From: Bacillota bacterium
GTDB taxonomy: Bacteria > Bacillota > Clostridia > Lachnospirales > Lachnospiraceae
Length of the DNA stretch: 64,000 bases
Direction: 5' to 3'
NCBI GenBank assembly: GCA_023409535.1
Contig: JAEYGZ010000037.1
Span: 1-64,000 of the forward strand
This document shows, piece after piece, positions 31,651 through 41,384 of the stretch. The translations under genes and the position numbers were made by a program. Positions within the stretch are counted from its first letter, which is position 1. Each line of letters starts with the position of its first letter. The notes under the pieces are model-generated. The model made no database searches. It saw only the letters and a program-made list of their open reading frames with translations, and was not told the origin of the DNA.

Positions 31651-34647
31651 CTATACAAAGTTGAAGCTGAAGCCAAACTCAAAGTTCTCTTCCTCCAGGC
31701 GATATGAAGGAAGCAGTTCAGGACCGCAGCTGTTGGAGCCGATGCCGCTTTGTTTATAATCAAGACAAACCACCGTATAAGAGGACTTCTCCAGCTCATA
31801 ATTATGCCGTTTGGCGGTAAGCTCCTCCTGGGTATATTCCGATACATTGAAGGAGAAGGACTTTTCGGCGGTAACCTCTACCCCGGGAGTATAAGCAGAG
31901 CCGGAGCCCTGCAGCTTCAGATAGCTGCAGCCGCAATGAGAGGAATTCTCCTGAGGGAAGATATAATCCTCGAACATGTCACCGACCTGCTGCCGGAATA
32001 ATCCGATATAGGAGGATTGATGCTTATCCAGGTAGCTTTCATTGGGTCCATAACCGAAGTATTGAACCTGATCATAGGCTTTTGGCAGGAAGAGGCGCAG
32101 GCCGAAGCGTGGAAGGAAAGGCATCCTTGTATTACGCTGAACCTTTCCGTGGCAGGTGATACTGCCATCTGAAGCTATGGTCCAGGTGATACCGATATCC
32201 AATATGTGCTCTCTTTGGATTGCTGCGACGGCAAGCTTTCCATCAATTGTTACTTTATCCTTATCACAGGCCAGGTTGGTCTCATATACCCTGACGGTGG
32301 TTCTGTCATAGCCTGCATTCTGCCAGTCATTTTTAATATTCCGGTCGTTATCGGTAGGCGCTCTCCACAGATTAAACTCCATAGGCTGCTCCAAAAGCTT
32401 CTCATGCTCTCTGGTGATATGGTCAAACAAACCGCTAATCTTATTAAAGGTGTAGGAAAAGCCATTTCCGGTGATGAGCACCAGCTTCTCTGTTTCCTCT
32501 GCCGTGAGCCCGCCGGTCTTAACCGGTGTCTTTTTATATTCAAACGCACCTTCTCTGATTAACAGCTGGTCAAAGCCCAGCTCATGGCCGGCCTTAGTGA
32601 AGGGCAGGTCAATCTTCTGAATATAATTTAACTTAAGATAGGTGATGCCTGTTGCGGGTACGGGCAGAGCAAGCTTTACTTCCTTTGACGAATGCGCAGG
32701 AAGGTCCATGTCCCCAAGCTCCCCCTCGGCAACGGTACTGCCGTTATTCTCAAGCTGATAGGTGATGGAGAGATAGTCCTTCAGGTCGGTATAATCAAGC
32801 TTATTCTCCAGTTGAAGGATACCTTCCTCTGCGGATATCATATGAGCACGTACCGGGCGAAGGACATTCTTGTATTCCGTCAGGCTGGGGCTGACGGTAC
32901 GGTCAGGATATACCAGGCCGTCCACACAGAAATTGCCGTCATGAGGGAACTCACCGGAATCACCGCCGTAAGCATATTTTTTTCTTCCATCGGGTGCTTC
33001 TCCCAGATCAATGGCATGATCACACCATTCCCAGACAAAGCCGCCCGCAAAGCGGTCCTCCGCATAGATTTTCTGCATATAATCCTCAAGATCTCCGGGG
33101 CCATTGCCCATGGCATGACAGAACTCGCAGAGTACATAAGGCTTTTTATTCAAGGTGTCGCTGAAATACTTGTCGATGCCCTCCAGGGAATCATACATTC
33201 GGCTGTAAACATCCAGCATGGACAAATCGGGCTGAAATCCGCCGGTGATGTGAATGCTGCCTTCATAATGCACCAGACGGGTGGGATCGTATTGCTTGAT
33301 CCATCTGCCGGCCTTTTCCAGGCTGGCACCCCAGCCGCTTTCATTTCCAAGAGACCAGATCAGGATGGAGGGGTGGTTCTTATCACGATGGATATTGTGC
33401 TGCTGACGGTCCAGAATGATATCATCAGAGATAGGATTCTGGACAATATCACCATAGGTACCCCCATAGGAACCGGAATAGAAAGCTACAGCACCATGGG
33501 TCTCTAAATCGGCTTCCCCGATGACATAGAAGCCGTATTCGTCGGTGAGGCCGGTAAACCAGGGAGCATTAGGATAATGGCTGGTACGAATAGCATTAAT
33601 ATTGTGCTGCTTCATCAGGGAAAGATCCTTGATTGCCTGGTCTCTGCTGATGGTATAACCGGTGACAGGATCGCTGTCATGGCGGTTGACTCCTTTGAAT
33701 TTAATGGGAACATTATTGAGCAAGATCACGCTGTCCTTTATCTCAACCTTGCGGATGCCGACCTTCTGTGTAATCTGTTCCTCGGCAGTGGTAAATACCA
33801 GGGTATACAGCTTTGGATTCTCGGCATTCCAGAGTACCGGTTTCTCAAGATGAAAATCTACCTGATTATGTTCAACCTGCTGCTTCATCAGGAGCGTTCC
33901 ATGGATATCATAAAGGGCTGCCTCCGTCACGACAGGCTGTGAGAGGTATTCCAGGCGCACGGATATGGCTGCCTGATCAAGAGTATCATTTAGCTGTGTC
34001 TTAACAAAGTAATCTCTGATATGCTCTTTTGCTCTGGTTAAGATATATACATCACGAAATATTCCGGACATTCTGAATTTATCCTGATCCTCATAATAGC
34101 TTCCCGCACACCATTTCATAACAAGTACGGCAAGGGTGTTGCTCCCTTCCACCAGCCGATCGGAGATATCAAATTCACTGGTAGAATGGGAGATCTGGCT
34201 GAAGCCCACGAAAGAACCGTTGACCCAGACATAATAGCAGGAATCCACGCCTTCAAAGTTTAAGTAATTGCGCTGATCAAGCTGTTCCTTTGTAACAGGA
34301 AAGGAATGTATGTAACAGCCGCAGTGATTGTTCTCTTCCGGAACATAGGGAAGGTCATAAGGGAAGGGATAATTGACATTGGTATACTGGTGCCTGTCAT
34401 AGCCATGATTCTGCCAGCAGCCGGGTACCGGAATAGTATCGAAGCTGTCGGAATTAAAGCCGGGAGAATAAAAGTTATCCTCTGCCTCAAAGCGGTTCCG
34501 GTAAAAGCGAAACTTCCAGGTTCCGTTCAGCAGCTGGATTCTGCCGGAATTATTTTCGCGGTTATAACGGGGGATGTAATAAGCCCGGTTCGGCATCGTT
34601 CCCACATGCAGGTTTTTTACGTCTTCAAAATATTTTTCTAATTTCAT
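31651..34647 (-). CDS. lacZ: Beta-galactosidase, GH2 (LacZ type)
   Basis: A 998-residue five-domain LacZ-type enzyme, close to the 1,023 of E. coli LacZ. It has the N-terminal jelly-roll (LLNGTWKFRFY, PVPGCWQNHGY), the TIM barrel with acid/base Glu in WSLGNESGWG and nucleophile Glu in VLCEFCHAMGN, then the C-terminal beta-galactosidase small-chain domain (LWRAPTDND, FGYGPNESY). No signal peptide, so it hydrolyses imported beta-galactosides. The ATG lies after AGAAAGGAATCTAGTCC. It is divergent from an AraC-family gene, the likely regulator. A 5'-UTR hairpin (34691-34710) is present. Confidence 0.96.
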   Translation of the reverse strand: MKLEKYFEDVKNLHVGTMPNRAYYIPRYNRENNSGRIQLLNGTWKFRFYRNRFEAEDNFYSPGFNSDSFDTIPVPGCWQNHGYDRHQYTNVNYPFPYDLPYVPEENNHCGCYIHSFPVTKEQLDQRNYLNFEGVDSCYYVWVNGSFVGFSQISHSTSEFDISDRLVEGSNTLAVLVMKWCAGSYYEDQDKFRMSGIFRDVYILTRAKEHIRDYFVKTQLNDTLDQAAISVRLEYLSQPVVTEAALYDIHGTLLMKQQVEHNQVDFHLEKPVLWNAENPKLYTLVFTTAEEQITQKVGIRKVEIKDSVILLNNVPIKFKGVNRHDSDPVTGYTISRDQAIKDLSLMKQHNINAIRTSHYPNAPWFTGLTDEYGFYVIGEADLETHGAVAFYSGSYGGTYGDIVQNPISDDIILDRQQHNIHRDKNHPSILIWSLGNESGWGASLEKAGRWIKQYDPTRLVHYEGSIHITGGFQPDLSMLDVYSRMYDSLEGIDKYFSDTLNKKPYVLCEFCHAMGNGPGDLEDYMQKIYAEDRFAGGFVWEWCDHAIDLGEAPDGRKKYAYGGDSGEFPHDGNFCVDGLVYPDRTVSPSLTEYKNVLRPVRAHMISAEEGILQLENKLDYTDLKDYLSITYQLENNGSTVAEGELGDMDLPAHSSKEVKLALPVPATGITYLKLNYIQKIDLPFTKAGHELGFDQLLIREGAFEYKKTPVKTGGLTAEETEKLVLITGNGFSYTFNKISGLFDHITREHEKLLEQPMEFNLWRAPTDNDRNIKNDWQNAGYDRTTVRVYETNLACDKDKVTIDGKLAVAAIQREHILDIGITWTIASDGSITCHGKVQRNTRMPFLPRFGLRLFLPKAYDQVQYFGYGPNESYLDKHQSSYIGLFRQQVGDMFEDYIFPQENSSHCGCSYLKLQGSGSAYTPGVEVTAEKSFSFNVSEYTQEELTAKRHNYELEKSSYTVVCLDYKQSGIGSNSCGPELLPSYRLEEENFEFGFSFNFV

Positions 34648-34846
34648 GGACTAGATTCCTTTCTGTAATTATTCTTTTTCTATTCAAAGTAGATTGCCGC
34701 AAAGCAATCTGTTTCTCGGAGATAGTTTATCATAACAGCTCTGGTTTGCTATAATCAATCTTGCTTAATATATAGACAAAATGATACGATTATATCTGAT
34801 TGTTCTTATCTTACCGGAGTCATTCCATACTGTGCCATTAACAAAA

Positions 34847-34874
34847 TTGACTTTCTTTGTCGATATGGTAAAAT
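34847..34874 (+). promoter_or_regulatory. Promoter of the AraC-family gene
   Basis: TTGACT (34847-34852), 16-bp spacer, TAAAAT (34869-34874). On the other strand AGATTGC/GCAATCT (34691-34710) forms a hairpin in the lacZ leader. Confidence 0.55.
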
Positions 34875-34921
34875 TGATCTAAGATCATTTATAAGTAACG
34901 ATAGGAGGGAGGAGAAAGCCG

Positions 34922-35767
34922 GTGATAAATTATTCCGGTTATTATAATGAAACAGATGAGGATAACCCATATGACAGCACAGATCTGTTCGTTAACAGCT
35001 GCGGGCATTATAAATTAATCCGCTGTAAGGAAATGCGTACCTACAGAGCAGAGGGGAGACGGGATTATCAGCTCTTATATGTTGCAGAAGGAGCAGCACA
35101 TTTTGTGGAAGGCGATACCCGCTATGATTTGGGCGCCGGAGGAGTGTTTATCTATCAGCCGCAGGTTCCCCAGGATTATTATTATCTCCTCCGGGAAAAG
35201 CCGGATATTTACTGGATTCATTTTACCGGCCGCAGAGCAGAAGAGATACTGTCTTCCCTGGATTTAACGGCAGGACAGCCGATATTGCTTACAATGACGG
35301 AGGAGCTTCCGGAGCTGTTTGAGAAGATCATTGTAGAGCTGAGACTGAACCGGTACCGGAATACGGAGATGGCGGAAACCTATCTCAGGCAGCTCCTGAT
35401 TACGGCTGCAAGACATCATAATGCAGAGAGCAGGGAGAAGCAAGCCTACAATTCCATGTTTGACGAGATTATTAACCGGTTCCATCATGAATATCAAAAC
35501 GATATCAGCATAGCCGGATATGCTGATGAATATCATATCAGCTGCTCCTGGTTCATCAGAGAATTTAAGAAATATACCGGATATTCCCCGAAGCAGTATA
35601 TCACAAATCTCAGGCTCCAGCATGCCAAGGAATTGCTGAATAACCGGTATCTGTCCATCAGTAATATCGCAGCTCTGGTGGGTTATGAAAACCAGTTGTA
35701 TTTCAGCAGGATCTTTCACAAATATACCGGTATGGCACCAAGTGAATACAGAGAGAAAGATATGTGA
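34922..35767 (+). CDS. AraC-family transcriptional regulator
   Basis: A 281-residue AraC/XylS protein: cupin-type sugar-sensing domain (about 20-150; YVAEGAAHFVEGDTRYDLGAG) and a C-terminal double HTH (ISIAGYADEYHISCSWFIREF; YLSISNIAALVGYENQLYFS then RIFHKYTGMAPSEYR). The start is GTG at 34922 behind AGGAGGGAGGAGAAAGCC. It is divergent from lacZ, with 274 bp between, and is likely an activator responding to galactosides or related sugars. A long hairpin ends the gene. Confidence 0.93.
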   Translation: MINYSGYYNETDEDNPYDSTDLFVNSCGHYKLIRCKEMRTYRAEGRRDYQLLYVAEGAAHFVEGDTRYDLGAGGVFIYQPQVPQDYYYLLREKPDIYWIHFTGRRAEEILSSLDLTAGQPILLTMTEELPELFEKIIVELRLNRYRNTEMAETYLRQLLITAARHHNAESREKQAYNSMFDEIINRFHHEYQNDISIAGYADEYHISCSWFIREFKKYTGYSPKQYITNLRLQHAKELLNNRYLSISNIAALVGYENQLYFSRIFHKYTGMAPSEYREKDM

Positions 35768-35790
35768 GGGCTGCCAATTTGGCAGCCCTC
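35766..35790. terminator. Hairpin between araC-type and GH3 genes
   Basis: A perfect 12-bp stem GAGGGCTGCCAA / TTGGCAGCCCTC with one-base loop, 25 bp in all, overlapping the AraC stop codon region. T tract is short, so termination is probable rather than certain. Confidence 0.65.
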
Positions 35791-35846
35791 ATTATACAAC
35801 AGGAAAAGGAAACGCAAGATGATCAAAGCTGCAGCAATGATCGTGC

Positions 35847-38138
35847 TTATTTCATCTGTTCAATCAATTGATTAATGGCACTTGTATCCACTCCAAAGGA
35901 TCCGAAGGAACGCAGAGAATGCAGCGGCATACCATTGACCATCTCCAGCATCATCAGCTGCTCACTGGAGTTACTGTCCGGAGCATTCTCTCCGGGGAAG
36001 AAAGCTTGTGTCATCTGGCTGAGGATAGCCTGCGGATTCTCAAGAGCACCAAATACATCGCTTAAGGTGGTTCTGTCATCCAGAACAAAGGATTTCTTAA
36101 CAGAGCTTTCCAGCAGGACAGTATCCTTAAGAACGATATCTCTGGAGGATTTACCGATCAGGAGCTCATATTCCCCGCTTTCTGCATTCCAGTCGCCAAG
36201 AGCTGTATCATAAAAGGCAAAGGAACGTTTATCCAATAAGAAGGTCAAGGTTTTTTCTTCTCCCGGAGCCAATGCTATTTTGTCAAAGCCCTTTAATTCT
36301 TTCTGAGGACGAAGAACTGAGGCCTCCTTATCGTGAACATAAAGCTGGACAACCTCTTTGCCGAAGCAGGAACCGGTATTCTTCACCTTAACAGTTACCT
36401 CCAGCGTATCCGTATCCGTAAGTCTCTTAGATCCGTCAGTCTTACCGCTCTCATCCGTACCGTTTATCCTAAGCTTAAGATCACTGTAGGCAAAGGTGGT
36501 ATAGCTTAAACCAAAGCCAAAGGGAAACAAAACATCCGTCTCCCGGGCATCATAATAACGGTAGCCGATCAATACCCCCTCTTTATATTCCACCTCACGG
36601 TTGGTACCCGGGAAATTCAGGTAGGAGGGATTGTCCTGCAGCCTTAAGGGGAAGGTTTCAGCCAGTTTTCCGCTGGGGTTAACCGAACCGTAAAGTAAAT
36701 CTACAGCAGCTTCTCCGACAGCCTGACCGCTCAGGTATACCTCCAGAATACCCATCACTCTGGATACCCAGGGTAATACAACAGGAGAGCCGTTATGTAA
36801 TATCACCACGGTGTTTGGCTGAACCTTAACGATCTCCTCAATTAATTGGTTTTGGCTGGGGGGCAGGTTCAGATGAGTTCTGTCATAGCCCTCGCTCTCA
36901 TAATGATCCGGTAAACCGGCAAATACCACGGCAACCTCTGCTTCCTTGGCCAGCTTTACTGCCTGTGCAAGTTCTGCCTCATCTAATTCCTCCTTCAGGA
37001 TATCAAAGCCTTTTGCATAAGTGACCTGATAATCCGCTGCAGCTTCAACAGCATTTGTTACCTTGAAGCAGTTGATGTGGCTGGATCCGCCGCCCTGAAA
37101 CCTGGGTTTAACGGCAAATTCGCCGATAAAGGCAACCTTTGCGTTCTTCTTCAGCGGCAGAACCTGATTTTCATTCTTAAGGAGCACCGCACTTTCCGTT
37201 GCAATCTGTCTGGCAAGCTTATGATGCACTTCCATATCATAGGCTGCCTTCGGGGTATGATTATCATAGAACTTTTGAACCATCGCAAGCACCCGTGTAA
37301 CAGCGGCGTCCAGTTCTTCCCCGGTAATCCGGCCGGTCTTTACTGCTTCCGCAATAGCCTGGTCCGTGCTTCCTCCGGAAGCAGGCATCTCAAGATCCAG
37401 ACCTGCCTTTAAGGCAGCCACTCTGTTATTCATAGCACCCCAGTCTGTCATAACAAGGCCTTGAAAGCCCCATTCCTTACGAAGTACCTGATTCAGCAGC
37501 CAATCATTCTCGCAGGAATAAACTCCGTTAATGCAATTATAGGAGCACATCATAGTCCAGGGCTGTGCCTCCTTAACAATTTTCTCAAAAGCAGCCAGGT
37601 AAATCTCCCGCAAGGTGCGCTCATCCACTTCGGAGCTGATACTCATACGCCTTGTCTCCTGGTTGTTTGCTGCATAGTGCTTCACGCTGGTGCCGACATT
37701 CTTACTCTGTACGCCATTGACATAATGAGCGGCAAGCTCGCCCGCAAGATAGGGATCCTCCGAGAAATACTCGAAATTCCTGCCGCAGAGCGGAGATCGC
37801 TTCATATTAACCGCAGGTCCCAGAATGGTTGAAATGCCTTCCGCCTGGCACTCATCACCCAGAGCTTCTCCCAGAGTTCGTGCCAGGCCTCTGTCAAAGG
37901 AGCAGGAGAGAGCGCTGGCTGCAGGAAAGCAAACCGCTTTGATACTGTCAAGAATACCTGCATGGTCACCGGTGGTATCCTGCTTGCGCAGTCCGTGAGG
38001 GCCGTCGCTCACCATGACGTTAGGTAAACCAAGGCGCTCCACCGCCTTCGTATGCCAGAAATCTGCCCCGGAGCATAGCCCTGCTTTTTCCTCCAAAGTC
38101 AATTCAGATAATAATTTCTTAATATCAAATTTACTCAT
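35847..38138 (-). CDS. Beta-glucosidase, GH3
   Basis: A 763-residue GH3 enzyme. The N-terminal barrel includes SDGPHGLRKQ and the nucleophile region GLVMTDWGAMNNRV (Asp of TDW). The second domain has KNENQVLPLKKNAKVAFIGE and GGGSSH, and a fibronectin-III-like C-terminal domain (LEVTVKVKNTGSCFGKEVVQLYV). A further 100-residue tail carries an N/Q-rich and Met-rich end. No signal peptide, so it cleaves imported oligosaccharides, probably beta-glucosides. The ATG at 38138 follows AAGGAGGTTTTGCT. It lies downstream of the Opp-type importer on the same strand, so it could act on its cargo. Confidence 0.94.
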   Translation of the reverse strand: MSKFDIKKLLSELTLEEKAGLCSGADFWHTKAVERLGLPNVMVSDGPHGLRKQDTTGDHAGILDSIKAVCFPAASALSCSFDRGLARTLGEALGDECQAEGISTILGPAVNMKRSPLCGRNFEYFSEDPYLAGELAAHYVNGVQSKNVGTSVKHYAANNQETRRMSISSEVDERTLREIYLAAFEKIVKEAQPWTMMCSYNCINGVYSCENDWLLNQVLRKEWGFQGLVMTDWGAMNNRVAALKAGLDLEMPASGGSTDQAIAEAVKTGRITGEELDAAVTRVLAMVQKFYDNHTPKAAYDMEVHHKLARQIATESAVLLKNENQVLPLKKNAKVAFIGEFAVKPRFQGGGSSHINCFKVTNAVEAAADYQVTYAKGFDILKEELDEAELAQAVKLAKEAEVAVVFAGLPDHYESEGYDRTHLNLPPSQNQLIEEIVKVQPNTVVILHNGSPVVLPWVSRVMGILEVYLSGQAVGEAAVDLLYGSVNPSGKLAETFPLRLQDNPSYLNFPGTNREVEYKEGVLIGYRYYDARETDVLFPFGFGLSYTTFAYSDLKLRINGTDESGKTDGSKRLTDTDTLEVTVKVKNTGSCFGKEVVQLYVHDKEASVLRPQKELKGFDKIALAPGEEKTLTFLLDKRSFAFYDTALGDWNAESGEYELLIGKSSRDIVLKDTVLLESSVKKSFVLDDRTTLSDVFGALENPQAILSQMTQAFFPGENAPDSNSSEQLMMLEMVNGMPLHSLRSFGSFGVDTSAINQLIEQMK

Positions 38139-38182
38139 AGCAAAACCTCCTTGATTTATTATCAACATAATGATTATTCAAG

Positions 38183-38279
38183 CTGGAGTCTTAATACTGG
38201 AGTCTTAGTGACCTGCAGATGATTATTATGAAAGAAACTTCGCAGGCGTAATATATAAATTTATTCTGCGAAGTTTCTT
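38183..38279 (-). promoter_or_regulatory. Direct repeat and hairpin between GH3 and ABC genes
   Basis: CTGGAGTCTTA occurs at 38183-38193 and 38197-38207 (period 14), flanked by ATGATTATT-type sequences. A hairpin AAGAAACTTCGCAG (38232-38245) / CTGCGAAGTTTCTT (38266-38279) lies between it and the ABC operon and may end that operon's transcript. The direct repeat could be an activator site for the GH3 gene. Confidence 0.6.
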
Positions 38280-38296
38280 GTATTAAGTTATTAAGT

Positions 38297-39109
38297 CTAT
38301 ACCGTTGATAAATCCCACTCTTCATAGATCTTTGGAACATCACTGATCAGGCGCTTGGTGTAATCAGCCTTGGGATTGAGAATGACATCATCCGCAGAGC
38401 CATATTCGACAAACTTACCATGTTCCATGATATATACGGTATCTGAGATATAATAGGCAAGACCGATGTCATGCGTGATGAATATGATGGTCATACCGAT
38501 TTCATTACGCAGATTCATCAACATATCCAGTATCGTGGCACGGGAGCAGGCATCGATCATGGAAGTAGGCTCATCTGCCAGAAGAATCTTCGGTTTTAAC
38601 AGAAAGATACGCGCAATCATCAGACGCTGCATCTGTCCGCCGGATAACTCGAAGGGATACTTATTGGTCAACTCTGCGAACTTTAGATTAACAAAGCTGC
38701 ACGCCTCGGTCATCATCTCGATTTTCTTCTCCATGGGAAGGTGTTTTCCACCGCGCATGTTGATACAATCAAGGAGAACGGTATCAATCTTGGAGAATAC
38801 ATTATAGGAGGAGAAGGGATCCTGAAAGATTGCCTGAATATTTTTCCAGTATTCCTTTTTCTTCTTGCGGGTATCGATATCTAAGGGCTTATCCTGAAAG
38901 AATATCTCACCCTCCGTAACACTGATCAGACCAAGCAGCATCTTGCTGATCGTTGTCTTACCGCTTCCGGACTCACCTACAATGGATACAAATTCACCTT
39001 CGTAAAATTCAAAATCCACATGATCGACTGCGACAGTTTTCTTTGCGCCTAAGCCAAATACCTTTGTAACACCTTTTCCGCTAAGGCACATGGGTCTAGT
39101 ATCACTCAT
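38297..39109 (-). CDS. Oligopeptide-type ABC ATPase (OppF-like)
   Basis: A 270-residue ATPase: Walker A GESGSGKTT, signature LSGGQMQR, Walker B ILLADEPTSMID, H-loop ITHDIG. DEPTSMIDACSRATILDMLM is characteristic of the Opp/Dpp class. It lacks the long C-terminal oligopeptide/zinc-binding extension seen in its partner. Its start overlaps the partner's stop by 8 bp. Last gene of the importer operon (44470 to 38297). Confidence 0.9.
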   Translation of the reverse strand: MSDTRPMCLSGKGVTKVFGLGAKKTVAVDHVDFEFYEGEFVSIVGESGSGKTTISKMLLGLISVTEGEIFFQDKPLDIDTRKKKKEYWKNIQAIFQDPFSSYNVFSKIDTVLLDCINMRGGKHLPMEKKIEMMTEACSFVNLKFAELTNKYPFELSGGQMQRLMIARIFLLKPKILLADEPTSMIDACSRATILDMLMNLRNEIGMTIIFITHDIGLAYYISDTVYIMEHGKFVEYGSADDVILNPKADYTKRLISDVPKIYEEWDLSTV

Positions 39110-40109
39110 TGGCGTATTCCTCCCTCAGCTTTTCTATATCAATAATGCAACGGTAACTGCGTCCGTCTCCAAATTCTTTGAGATCCACAGAGGTACGTCT
39201 GCATTCGTCTGTTACATATTTGCAGCGTTCGGCAAAGCGGCAGCCTGCCGGCGGTTTCTTAAGATTTGGAGGAGTACCGGGAATTGCAGCCAGCTTCACA
39301 TCGCGGGTGCCTTCCTCCGGTACGATGATGGAGCCCATCAGACCCTTGGAATAAGGGTGAGTCGGGTTAAATACCATCTCCTTGGCGTTCCCCTTCTCGA
39401 CGATCTGTCCGGCATACATAACCATAATATCATCCGTTACATTATACAGCAGCGGCAGCTCATGCGTGATGAAGATCATGGATTTGATATAGCCCTTCTC
39501 CATCAGGTTACGGAGCATCTTGATAACCATCTTCTGACTCGTAACATCAAGTGCACTGGAAGGCTCATCGGCAATCAGCACCTTTGGTGACAGGATGGTT
39601 GATATAGCAATTACGGTACGCTGCTTCATACCGCCTGAGAGCTCAACCGCATGCCTGTCAAGGACAGATGCGGGCAGACCAAGCTCTTCAAAGCGCTTTC
39701 TGGCCAGCTCATAGATATCTTTTTTCGGCATCTTTGGATCATGCACATGGATTACATCTTCGATAAAGCGGATGATCCTCTGAGTAGGATTTAGGGCATT
39801 CATGGCAGCTTGCGGAATGTAAGCAATCTCCGTGCCCAGGATGGATTTACGGATGACATCCGGGTCCATCTTGGAGATGTTCTTCCCGTCGATAATAATA
39901 TCACCGCTTGTATAGTGCAGCGGCGGGAAATAATATCCCATCAGGCTAAGTGCCAGAGTAGACTTACCGCAGCCGGATTCTCCTGCGATACCGAGGGATT
40001 TGCCTTCCTCGATGGACAGGGAAACATGATCAACAGCATAAACATCTTCTCTGAATCTGGTAATGTATTTGGTAGTGAGGTCCTTTACCTCAAGAATTGT
40101 CTTTCCCAT
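39102..40109 (-). CDS. Oligopeptide-type ABC ATPase (OppD-like)
   Basis: A 335-residue ATPase with Walker A GESGCGKST, signature LSGGMKQR, Walker B VLIADEPSSALD and H-loop ITHELP. The C-terminal region has the oligopeptide-transporter Cys cluster (CRFAERCKYVTDEC), which in this family holds an iron-sulfur cluster or stabilises the fold. PTHPYSKGLMGSI is the usual Opp/Dpp signature. It forms a heterodimer with the downstream ATPase. Confidence 0.92.
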   Translation of the reverse strand: MGKTILEVKDLTTKYITRFREDVYAVDHVSLSIEEGKSLGIAGESGCGKSTLALSLMGYYFPPLHYTSGDIIIDGKNISKMDPDVIRKSILGTEIAYIPQAAMNALNPTQRIIRFIEDVIHVHDPKMPKKDIYELARKRFEELGLPASVLDRHAVELSGGMKQRTVIAISTILSPKVLIADEPSSALDVTSQKMVIKMLRNLMEKGYIKSMIFITHELPLLYNVTDDIMVMYAGQIVEKGNAKEMVFNPTHPYSKGLMGSIIVPEEGTRDVKLAAIPGTPPNLKKPPAGCRFAERCKYVTDECRRTSVDLKEFGDGRSYRCIIDIEKLREEYANE

Positions 40110-40119
40110 ATCCGGCCTC

Positions 40120-41370
40120 CTAATCTCTCAATGTGGGGTTGAATACCTGATCCAGACCGGTATTCATCAAATTCAGTGAGAATGATATCAATGCGATAAT
40201 CAGAAGAACAGGGAAATATGCCCACCAGTAACCATGGGTATGGGCGGAATAAAGGATTGCCCAGTTCATCATCATTCCGAGGGTCGGAATTTCGGTGGTC
40301 TTGGGTCCAAGACCGAGCATGGATAGCTGTGCTTCTGCAAGGATTGCGGTAGAGATCTGTAAGATAAATGCCATTACAACATAAGAAGCGATATAAGGCA
40401 GGATATCGGTAGCGATAATTCTTATCAGACTATGCCCGGAAAGCTTGCTTAAGTTTACGTGATCGCGGTTGCGTAAGGAGATAACCTGGGAACGGACGGA
40501 TCTGGTGGTCCATGTCCAGGAGGTGATACCAATGACAAGCGCAACCGTAGTCGCACCTCTCTTTTCCTGTCCGATACCGTAGGATATCAATACAAGGATA
40601 ATAAAGCCGGGAATAACAGTGAAAAGGTTCGTGATGAACAGAATAAAATCATCTACCAAACCACCGATATAGCCCGCCAATAAACCGGTAGATAACCCGA
40701 TTAAGGTTGCGATCGTACCGGCAATCAGACCAATCATAATGGAGGTCTTGGCTGCGGAAACAAGCTTTTTTAAGACATCTGCTCCAAAGTTGTCGGTACC
40801 CAGCGGCAGGTAAACTACGTTAACAACATCTCCCGTGTTAACGTAATCCGTGTCTTTAACCGTCTTTGATTCCTCCAAGGTACCTGTTTCAGGATCCTTG
40901 GCGGCAATGATAACTTCACTGGAATCCGGAGATTCCTTCAGGTTTGTGTCAAGACGCTTATAATAATTACGCTTTGCCATGGTCATTCCGGCAGGCTTCT
41001 CGGCAGGGTCATACTTTTCCTCCCATAGCTTTAAAAGAGCGTCTGTATCGGTAATGTCGATATCCCCTTCGGGAACGCCTACAGCAACCAGCCATTCCTT
41101 CATAGCAACGCGGTCTTCATCACTGAGTTTGTCGGCAAGTCTCTTTGCATCCGCATCGGGCAGCTTCATAACATCAGGCTGGGTATTTAACGCGTCATAC
41201 ATTGAGATATAGGTACCCGGCTTGGAGAAGGAGGTTAAACCGATCATCTGCAGAGGACTGCCGGTAACGAAGAGCGGATAGACGGTAAGCAGCAATATAA
41301 TAAGAACAAAGATTGAAAAGCCTGCAACAAATTTGGGAGAGCGAAATACCTGACGTAATATGTTCTTCAT
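40120..41370 (-). CDS. ABC permease (OppC-like)
   Basis: A 416-residue permease. One N-terminal helix is followed by an extracytoplasmic insert of about 150 residues (about 40-190, Asp/Lys-rich), then five helices with the coupling loop near LRNRDHVNLSKLSGHS. The large insert is longer than in E. coli OppC and recalls oligosaccharide-transporting Opp relatives. The C-terminal end LGPKTTEIPTLGMMM is typical. The insert might contact the binding protein. Confidence 0.88.
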   Translation of the reverse strand: MKNILRQVFRSPKFVAGFSIFVLIILLLTVYPLFVTGSPLQMIGLTSFSKPGTYISMYDALNTQPDVMKLPDADAKRLADKLSDEDRVAMKEWLVAVGVPEGDIDITDTDALLKLWEEKYDPAEKPAGMTMAKRNYYKRLDTNLKESPDSSEVIIAAKDPETGTLEESKTVKDTDYVNTGDVVNVVYLPLGTDNFGADVLKKLVSAAKTSIMIGLIAGTIATLIGLSTGLLAGYIGGLVDDFILFITNLFTVIPGFIILVLISYGIGQEKRGATTVALVIGITSWTWTTRSVRSQVISLRNRDHVNLSKLSGHSLIRIIATDILPYIASYVVMAFILQISTAILAEAQLSMLGLGPKTTEIPTLGMMMNWAILYSAHTHGYWWAYFPVLLIIALISFSLNLMNTGLDQVFNPTLRD

Positions 41371-41384
41371 ATGCGATTCCTCCC

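Noticed and set aside
32692..33507. 271-codon plus-strand open frame inside lacZ
   Set aside because: Antisense to the well-supported GH2 gene; no recognisable domain.
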